Source: DATKUK01 sp035530655
GTDB lineage: Bacteria > Planctomycetota > Phycisphaerae > UBA1845 > DATKUK01
Assembly (NCBI GenBank): GCA_035530655.1
Contig: DATKUK010000012.1
Location: 1 to 64,000 of the forward strand
Direction of reading: 5' to 3'
DNA length: 64,000 nt
Position numbers and translations under genes: made by a program. Position 1 is the stretch's first letter; each line of letters starts with the position of its first letter. The notes beneath the pieces were generated by a model. That model was not told the origin of the DNA. It made no database searches and saw only the letters and a list, made by a program, of their open reading frames with translations. Below are positions 58,578-64,000 of the stretch, one piece after another.

Positions 58578-60503
58578 ATGGCGCTCGTGCAGTTGCAGCA
58601 GGTTTCCAAGGGCTTCGACGGACAGGTCGTCCTGGACCGAATCGATCTGTCCATACAGCAGGGCGAGCGCATCGGTCTGGTTGGGGCCAATGGGGCGGGT
58701 AAGACCACGCTGTTCCGGCTGATCACCGGCCAGGAGCAGCCCGATTCGGGCCAGATCCAGCGGGCGCGGCGCGTGCGGATCGGGTATCTGCCGCAGGAGC
58801 CCGAGCTCGACTCGGAGCGCTCGCTGCTGGAGGAGGTGCTGACAGGCTTTGAGTCGCTGCGCCGCACCGAACACAGGCTTCAGCACCTCGCCGAGCAGAT
58901 TGGACACGAGCAGGGCGATACGCAGCGCGACCTTATGCGGCGATACGACCGTCTGCTGGCTGAGTTTGAGGCCCAGGGAGGCTATGCCTATCACACCCGC
59001 GCCCAGGAGGTGCTCGGCGGGCTGGGGTTCGGCCCGCAGGACTACGAGCAGCCCATCGGCGTGCTGTCGGGCGGGCAAAAGTGTCGTGTGGCGTTGGCCA
59101 AGCTGCTGCTGACCGACTCGGATCTGTTGTTGCTCGACGAACCCACTAATCATCTGGACATGGAGGCCACCGACTGGCTGGAGAAGTTTCTCACCGCGTA
59201 CGACGGCGGGTTGATGATCGTTTCACACGATCGCTTTCTGCTCGATCGGGTGGCAAGCAAGATCATCGACGTGGAGGACCGAGGCGTCACCGTCTACGGT
59301 TGCAGCTACACCCACTATGTCGAGAGCAAGAAGGTTCGGCTGCTGGAGGCCGAGCGGACCTACGAGCGACAGCAGGTGTGGTTGCAGCACCAGCGCGAGT
59401 ACATCGAGCGGGTGAAGTCGCGCAAGGACACAGCCAAGCAGGCGCGAGGCCGCCAGCGCTATCTCGACCGCATGGAGCGAGACGGCAAGCTGCTCGACAA
59501 GCCCGTCACGCAACGGCACAAGGCGAAGATTGTGTTCACCCCGTCCGAGCGCGGCGGCGACATGATCCTGCGATGTGAGGGTGTCGCCAAGTCCTATGGT
59601 GAGCAGGTTCTGTTTCGCGACTTCAACCTCGAGCTTCAGCAGGGGCAGAAGCTGGGCATCGTGGGCCCCAACGGGTGCGGCAAGACCACGCTGCTGCGGA
59701 TGGCTCTGGGCCGGGTGCAGCCGGACGCGGGACAGGTGCGTTTGTACGAGAACCTGTCGGTCGGCTACTACGACCAGGAGCAGAGGCAGCTCGAGCCGGA
59801 TGCGCGGGCCATCGATCAGGTGTGGTCGCAGAGGCCCGCCGTCGACGAGTTGGAGGTCCGCTCGTTCATGGCCTTGTTCGCGCTGCGGGGCGATGAGGTC
59901 TTCAAGCGTGCGGGCGACCTGTCGGGCGGCCAGCAGAGCCGTGTGCTATTGGCGCGCCTGGTGTGGGCTCAGCCCCAGGTGTTGCTGCTGGACGAGCCTA
60001 CCAACCATCTGGACATCCCCACCACCGAGGTGCTCGAAGAGTCGCTCCAGCGGTACCCCGGCAGCATCGTGCTGGTCAGCCACGACCGGTACTTTCTCGA
60101 CCGAGTGGTGGACCGCCTGCTGGTGATGCATCGCGACGGGGTGTGCGACTTCTTCCTGGGCAATTACAGCGCGTACGTCCAACGCAAGCAGCAGCGCGAA
60201 ACCGGCGAGGCCGCGGCCCGCGCCGAAGCCGAGCGCGCCGCCGCAACCGCCCGCCGCCGAGAGCATCAGCAGCGCAAACGCACAGGCAAACCTAAAAATG
60301 CGGGGGCGACGCTGAGCCTGGCCGAGTTGGAGGCGGCTATCATAGAGCGCGAGCAGCGACTCGCGCAGTTGCAGGACGAGTTTGCTGCCCCCGACTTGTA
60401 CCAGGACGGCGACCGCGTGCGCCGGCTCAAAGCCGAGCATCAGCAACTCGAGCAGGCGTTGGCGAGGCTCAACGCCGCCTGGCACGAACGAGCGGAAGAC
60501 TAA
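58578..60503 (+). CDS. ABC-F-family ATPase (Uup-like)
   Basis: The 641-aa soluble protein has two ABC ATPase domains: GANGAGKTTLFRLI, GVLSGGQKCRVALAKLL and DLLLLDEPTNHLDME; then GPNGCGKTTLLRMA, GDLSGGQQSRVLLARLV and VLLLDEPTNHLDIP. The domains are joined by a basic linker (QREYIERVKSRKDTAKQARG). A C-terminal coiled-coil tail of about 110 residues with acidic and basic blocks is typical of Uup. It acts on ribosomes or nucleic acids rather than as a transporter. ATG 58578 is chosen over an upstream TTG because the family starts MALVQLQQVSKGF-like. Confidence 0.92.
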   Translation: MALVQLQQVSKGFDGQVVLDRIDLSIQQGERIGLVGANGAGKTTLFRLITGQEQPDSGQIQRARRVRIGYLPQEPELDSERSLLEEVLTGFESLRRTEHRLQHLAEQIGHEQGDTQRDLMRRYDRLLAEFEAQGGYAYHTRAQEVLGGLGFGPQDYEQPIGVLSGGQKCRVALAKLLLTDSDLLLLDEPTNHLDMEATDWLEKFLTAYDGGLMIVSHDRFLLDRVASKIIDVEDRGVTVYGCSYTHYVESKKVRLLEAERTYERQQVWLQHQREYIERVKSRKDTAKQARGRQRYLDRMERDGKLLDKPVTQRHKAKIVFTPSERGGDMILRCEGVAKSYGEQVLFRDFNLELQQGQKLGIVGPNGCGKTTLLRMALGRVQPDAGQVRLYENLSVGYYDQEQRQLEPDARAIDQVWSQRPAVDELEVRSFMALFALRGDEVFKRAGDLSGGQQSRVLLARLVWAQPQVLLLDEPTNHLDIPTTEVLEESLQRYPGSIVLVSHDRYFLDRVVDRLLVMHRDGVCDFFLGNYSAYVQRKQQRETGEAAARAEAERAAATARRREHQQRKRTGKPKNAGATLSLAELEAAIIEREQRLAQLQDEFAAPDLYQDGDRVRRLKAEHQQLEQALARLNAAWHERAED

Positions 60504-60566
60504 CCCGAACCAGCCGAAGCGCGGGCCTTCCACGGGCATCGCAGGGGCTTTGGCCGGAGTTTCTCG

Positions 60567-61415
60567 ATGGACTTGACGTACATTGTTCGACGCTCGCCAC
60601 GGCCCCAGCCGTGGGCCGAGGGCGACAACATCCCCTGGCACGAGCCAGCGTTCAGTCGGCGAATGCTGGCTGAGCATCTCTCGCAGGAGCACGACCTGGC
60701 CAGTCGGCGGACCGAGATCATCGACAGGCAGGTGCAGTGGATTCACCGTTACCTGCTTGGCGGGCGGGCGACGCGTATTCTCGACCTTGGCTGCGGGCCG
60801 GGCCTGTACAGCAGCCGCCTGGCCCGGCTCGGGCATGAGTGTGTGGGCATCGACTTCTCACCGGCCTCGATCGGCTACGCAACCGACCGAGCGCAACGCA
60901 GCCGACTCCGCTGCCACTACGTCCTCGACGACATCCGCCGCGCCGACTACGGAAGCGGCTTCGGCCTGGTGATGTTGATCTACGGCGAGTTCAACGTCTT
61001 CTGCCGCGACGACGCCCGATCGATCCTAGCCAAAGCCCACACCGCCATCGTATCCGGCGGCGTGATCCTGCTCGAGCCGCACCCGTTTGCCGAGGTCGAA
61101 AGGCAGGGCCGGCGAGGCCGCGCCTGGCACTCGGCCGAGAGCGGGCTGTTTGCCGAAAGCCCTCACGTCTGCCTGCAGGAGAGCTTCTGGGACGCTGCAA
61201 CGCACACGGCGACGTTTCGCTACTACGTCGTCGACGCGGCTACAGCCGAGGTGACGCGACACGCGTGCAGTTTCCAGGCCTACACCGACCAGGAATACCG
61301 CTCGCTGCTGAATGAGATGGGTTTTGACGGCGTGCAACTGCTGTCGTCGCTGGGTGGCGAGCAGACCGATGCCCAAGGCGAACTCATGACCATCGTCGCT
61401 CGGCGAGTTCGTTAG
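60567..61415 (+). CDS. Class I SAM-dependent methyltransferase
   Basis: The 282-aa protein has motif I RILDLGCGPGLYSSRLARLG, motif II VGIDFSPASIGYA, LVMLIYGEFNVF (motif IV region) and GGVILLEPHPFAEVER. The substrate is not indicated. It begins 63 bp after the ABC-F stop and may be co-transcribed. The N-terminal 60 residues (SPRPQPWAEGDNIPWHEPAF) are an extra cap common to small-molecule methyltransferases. Confidence 0.85.
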   Translation: MDLTYIVRRSPRPQPWAEGDNIPWHEPAFSRRMLAEHLSQEHDLASRRTEIIDRQVQWIHRYLLGGRATRILDLGCGPGLYSSRLARLGHECVGIDFSPASIGYATDRAQRSRLRCHYVLDDIRRADYGSGFGLVMLIYGEFNVFCRDDARSILAKAHTAIVSGGVILLEPHPFAEVERQGRRGRAWHSAESGLFAESPHVCLQESFWDAATHTATFRYYVVDAATAEVTRHACSFQAYTDQEYRSLLNEMGFDGVQLLSSLGGEQTDAQGELMTIVARRVR

Positions 61416-61526
61416 GCGCGAGTTCTACGCATACGGTGATCGTTGCCCGCCTTCAACCAACGGCGTGCTGCGCGCCGGCGTGTTGGCGGGTAGCTCCACC
61501 GTGCGACGGCCGTTCTGACTGGGCGA

Positions 61527-62465
61527 CTACCTGTCGGCTGCAAGGTCGGCCGTCATGGTGGCCTTGGCGAGCTGGGCCGCCAGCGGATCGCGGGGCGAAA
61601 ACTTCACAGCCAGTCGAAAAGCATCGTACGCACCACCGCAATCACCCGAGTAGAAGCGCACATAGCCGAGCAAAATCCACAGGTCCTCGTCGCGTTCGGC
61701 CCGGATCGCCTCCTCGTGCAGTCGCCTCAGGTGCAGCCCGAAGTCTTCGATATCGCCGTAGTCGTCGCGGATGTCGTACTCCAGCGCAACGATCTTGGGC
61801 TGAAGCTGAAACGCACGCCGCAACAGCACCACCGCCGATCGATAGTCGCCCACGGCGATCAGTGCGTGGGCGGCGTGGAGTCGGCTGCCCGCATCGCCGT
61901 GGTTCGACTCGGCCGCTGCCATGAACTGGTTGGCCGCCAAGCGATAGTCGCCACGGTGAAACGCCGCCAACCCCTCGTTCATCAGTCGAAGATGTTGGCG
62001 GCCAAGCCGGCTTTCACGGCGCCGGACGAGTTGCTTGAGTTCCTCATACTGCTCGGCCTTGCGGTAGGCCTCGAAGTAGTCGTCGTAGCTGCGGCGATCG
62101 CGGTCGTAGTAGGGGCTCAAGGTTGGGTAGTAGCCCGGGTGTCCGAATGGCTGCGTGTAGTAGCGTGGGTAACGGCGGTCGTACTGCCGGTACGGTCGGT
62201 AGCCGTACCTGTAGTAGCCACCGCGCCCGTGCCAGGCGCTGTGTGGGCCGACGTCGGTGGGCAAGATCGTGGACCCCCCGTGTCGATACCCGTCGCCCAC
62301 GCGCCCTGGAATGAACTGCCGCTGGGTGAACTGACGGTCATAGACAAACGTCCTGTCATCATCGCGGTCACGGGCACGACCGGCGGCCAGCGCCTGCGGG
62401 CATGGCCACAGCAGCAGGACGCACAAACCGCTGCCCAGAAGCGTGAGTCCGGATCGAGTGAGCAT
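61527..62465 (-). CDS. Secreted TPR-like protein with Tyr/Arg-rich segment
   Basis: The 312-aa product has a signal peptide (GLTLLGSGLCVLLLWPCPQA). A low-complexity Tyr/Arg/Gly/Pro segment follows at about residues 55-125 (YYRYGYRPYRQYDRRYPRYY). Helical repeats fit TPR at about 145-300 (FHRGDYRLAANQFMAAAESN, HAALIAVGDYRSAVVLLRRA-like, VRFYSGDCGGAYDAFRLAVK). The function is unknown. GGAGGG precedes ATG 62465, and a good promoter lies at 62526-62554. Confidence 0.78.
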   Translation of the reverse strand: MLTRSGLTLLGSGLCVLLLWPCPQALAAGRARDRDDDRTFVYDRQFTQRQFIPGRVGDGYRHGGSTILPTDVGPHSAWHGRGGYYRYGYRPYRQYDRRYPRYYTQPFGHPGYYPTLSPYYDRDRRSYDDYFEAYRKAEQYEELKQLVRRRESRLGRQHLRLMNEGLAAFHRGDYRLAANQFMAAAESNHGDAGSRLHAAHALIAVGDYRSAVVLLRRAFQLQPKIVALEYDIRDDYGDIEDFGLHLRRLHEEAIRAERDEDLWILLGYVRFYSGDCGGAYDAFRLAVKFSPRDPLAAQLAKATMTADLAADR

Positions 62466-62817
62466 GGCAAGCCCTCCTTGACAATCGAACGTCCCGGGGG
62501 CGAAATGTTGCACAGTCGTTAACTATTATCACCCGCGAATTGCCGGCTCGCAAGGCTGTTTTTTCGATTTCCTGACGTTTCGAGCTGCCGGGCGGCCAGG
62601 CGAGCCCGCGAGGCTGCCGAGAGCCGCAACTGTGGGTAAAAAAAGGAGTTGCCGAACGCCGACGGCAGGCAGATAATGCTTCAAGCGCGGTCGATCCATA
62701 GCGGTTGCGCCCAAAGTCGAGCATTGTGGCACCGATCGGGCCGGACAACCGACGCGGCGTCAGGACGCGCAGGGGGTGCGGCCCGGGTCGGCCTGGAGAT
62801 GGCTGGGAGCCTGGTTT
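62466..62817. other. Divergent intergenic region
   Basis: This 352-bp gap between divergent genes holds the promoter of the minus-strand TPR gene (below), a short A-run near 62638-62645, and no recognisable gene or RNA. A plus-strand promoter for the radical SAM gene is not obvious. Confidence 0.55.
62526..62554 (-). promoter_or_regulatory. Promoter of the secreted TPR gene
   Basis: On the minus strand TTGCGA (62549-62554), 17 bp and GATAAT (62526-62531). Predicted leader of about 55 nt to ATG 62465, ending in AAGGAGGG. Confidence 0.55.
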
Positions 62818-64000
62818 ATGTCAACAAGCCCCTCGCTACCCGACTACCTGGATAGATTCACCTGCCGGAACCCCCGTGGCCTGGACGACCCGCCTCGGCC
62901 GCCGGTTGGCCAAGGCAATGCAGGCTCGGAGCTCGAGCGGTTCAAGGTGTCGCTCCGCAAGCACGACCCCCGCAGACGCGGCCTGCCCATCTCGTGCGAG
63001 TCGTACTGCCATGATTGCGACAGGCCCGTGCCGGCTCGGTTCGAGAAGACCGACGGCGCCCAGGTCGTCCTGGTCCGCCAGTGCCCCCAGCACGGCTCCA
63101 GCGTCGAGGAGCACCTCGACGTCGTCTTCACCGATCGCACCAGCGACCGCGATGGCTCGGCCGAGGTCACCTTCGGCGGGGTGAAGGTCAAGCCGGTGCT
63201 GCGGAACCTGCCGCGAACCGTCGAAACGCTCTGTCCCGAGTGCGGCTGTGTGATCCTTGGTCGTTACTACGAGCACGACGGGATGGTCTGGATCGAGAAG
63301 ACCTGCCCCGATCACGGCTACGTGCAGGACCTGATCAACCGCGACGTACGCTGCTATCTCGAAGCAGCCAAGTGGAGCTGGGACGAGGGTTCCGGGCAGA
63401 TGCACCCGCACGTGTCGGGCTCGACGCGCTGTCCGACCGACTGCGGCCTGTGCGCCGCGCATCAGAGCACGAGCGTGCTTTCGCAGATTGATCTGACCAC
63501 GCGGTGCAACCTGCACTGCCCGGTGTGCTTTGCCAACGCCGCCGCCAACGGGCGCGTGATGCAGCCCAGTTACGACGAGGCGGTGCGCCTGCTCCAGCGA
63601 CTGCGCGACATGAGGCCGATCCCGTCGACGGCGATCCAGTTCACCGGCGGCGAGCCCACGCTGCACCCGCAGTTCCACGAACTGGTCCGCAAGGCCAACG
63701 AGATGGGCTTCTCGCACGTGCAGATCGCCACCAACGGCATCACCCACGCCAACGAGGAATTCGCCGCACGCAGCGCCGAGGCCGGCCTGCACACCATGTA
63801 CCTTCAGTTCGACGGCGTGGGCGAGCAGTGGCATCGCAAGACGCGAGGCCAACCCGTCTGGGAAAAGAAGCTCGCCTGCATCGAGAACGCCCGTAAATAC
63901 GGCATGAAGATCTGCCTGGTCCCCACGATTATCAAGGAGGTAACCGACTGCCAGGTCGGGCCGATCCTGCACTTTGCCGCCCAAAACGTCGACGTGATCT
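62818..64000 (+). CDS. Tes-like radical SAM protein, 3' end cut by the window edge
   Basis: The frame is open from ATG 62818 to the right edge (394 codons). It has N-terminal cysteine pairs (SYCHDCDRPV, CPQHGS; then CPECGCVILG with CPDHG), and TRCPTDCGLCAAHQ. The radical SAM motif TTRCNLHCPVCF follows (Cys 230, 234 and 237), then TAIQFTGGEPTLHPQFHELV. This arrangement (zinc-ribbon-like N-terminus plus C-x3-C-x2-C) is that of MJ0619/Tes-type enzymes, related to archaeal tetraether-lipid synthase and to bacterial homologues of unknown function. The C-terminal half is missing. No strong ribosome site is visible at ATG 62818. Confidence 0.8.
   Translation, partial: MSTSPSLPDYLDRFTCRNPRGLDDPPRPPVGQGNAGSELERFKVSLRKHDPRRRGLPISCESYCHDCDRPVPARFEKTDGAQVVLVRQCPQHGSSVEEHLDVVFTDRTSDRDGSAEVTFGGVKVKPVLRNLPRTVETLCPECGCVILGRYYEHDGMVWIEKTCPDHGYVQDLINRDVRCYLEAAKWSWDEGSGQMHPHVSGSTRCPTDCGLCAAHQSTSVLSQIDLTTRCNLHCPVCFANAAANGRVMQPSYDEAVRLLQRLRDMRPIPSTAIQFTGGEPTLHPQFHELVRKANEMGFSHVQIATNGITHANEEFAARSAEAGLHTMYLQFDGVGEQWHRKTRGQPVWEKKLACIENARKYGMKICLVPTIIKEVTDCQVGPILHFAAQNVDVI

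Noticed and set aside
62836..63984. 382-codon minus-strand frame opposite the radical SAM gene
   Set aside because: The plus strand carries the cluster motif and GGEP; the antisense frame is a GC shadow.
1..64000. CRISPR arrays, tRNA or rRNA genes, transposases and prophage genes
   Set aside because: Looked for regularly spaced repeats, T-loop-like motifs and integrase/transposase signatures; none found. The repeats present are irregularly spaced palindromes.

Overview
The window is high-GC bacterial chromosome. The evidence points to a planctomycete (Planctomycetota, most likely Phycisphaerae-like): a secreted beta-helix protein with a C-terminal dockerin and many D-P-N loops, a bacterial exosortase/EPS locus, a BlaI/M56 pair, an AIM24 protein, a Tes-like radical SAM protein, and dispersed palindromic intergenic repeats. 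This placement is inference; there is no rRNA or other marker in the window that settles it.

Layout. 1-683: non-coding, with two identical 30-bp repeats. 684-6600: secreted beta-helix/dockerin protein, sugar isomerase/epimerase-like protein, a small Tyr/Glu-rich secreted protein behind a promoter and a structured leader, a HAD phosphatase, a repeat-rich gap, xseB and a DsrE-like remnant. 6703-10054: secreted glycoside-hydrolase-like protein (DUF5060 type) and a TolC-family lipoprotein. 10140-13783: a two-gene restriction-modification-like operon, the most interesting locus. It has a GHKL (MORC/MutL/Hsp90-type) ATPase with a C-terminal PD-(D/E)XK nuclease domain, followed by a single ORF fusing a C5-cytosine methyltransferase to a Vsr mismatch endonuclease. 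14446-17160: a BlaI repressor and an M56 (BlaR1-like) membrane protease fused to a C39/BtrH-like domain, preceded by two perfect AACTAA-N4-TTAGTT operators 44 bp apart that bracket a promoter.

17325-29172: DegT aminotransferase, then an exopolysaccharide/exosortase operon (Wza-like lipoprotein, exosortase, EpsI-like protein, 1533-aa TPR protein, Wzc-like tyrosine autokinase). 29178-37504: surface-glycan genes on both strands: a DUF2723 membrane protein, NAD-dependent epimerase, FlaA1/CapD-type dehydratase, CBS-nucleotidyltransferase, UDP-GlcNAc 2-epimerase, PglD-like acyltransferase and CMP-nonulosonate cytidylyltransferase. Together they cover most of a legionaminic-acid-like (nonulosonic acid) route, but the NeuB/LegI condensing enzyme is not in the window.

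37664-47068: mixed genes (Fe-S flavoprotein, Tat-exported metallophosphoesterase, beta-lactamase-like serine hydrolase, AmrS radical SAM enzyme, aspartoacylase-like hydrolase, nitrilase-family amidase, GYF-AIM24 protein, GntR/LacI-type regulator). Two ~112-bp direct repeats bracket the phosphoesterase and serine-hydrolase genes. 47323-64000: mostly housekeeping: a lipoprotein, nadD, a PfkB kinase, ispA-dxs-nadK-uvrB-nadC in one direction, a response regulator, a secreted esterase with a PKD domain, an ABC-F ATPase, a methyltransferase, a secreted TPR protein and a radical SAM gene running off the right edge. No tRNA, rRNA, CRISPR array, transposase or prophage gene was recognised.
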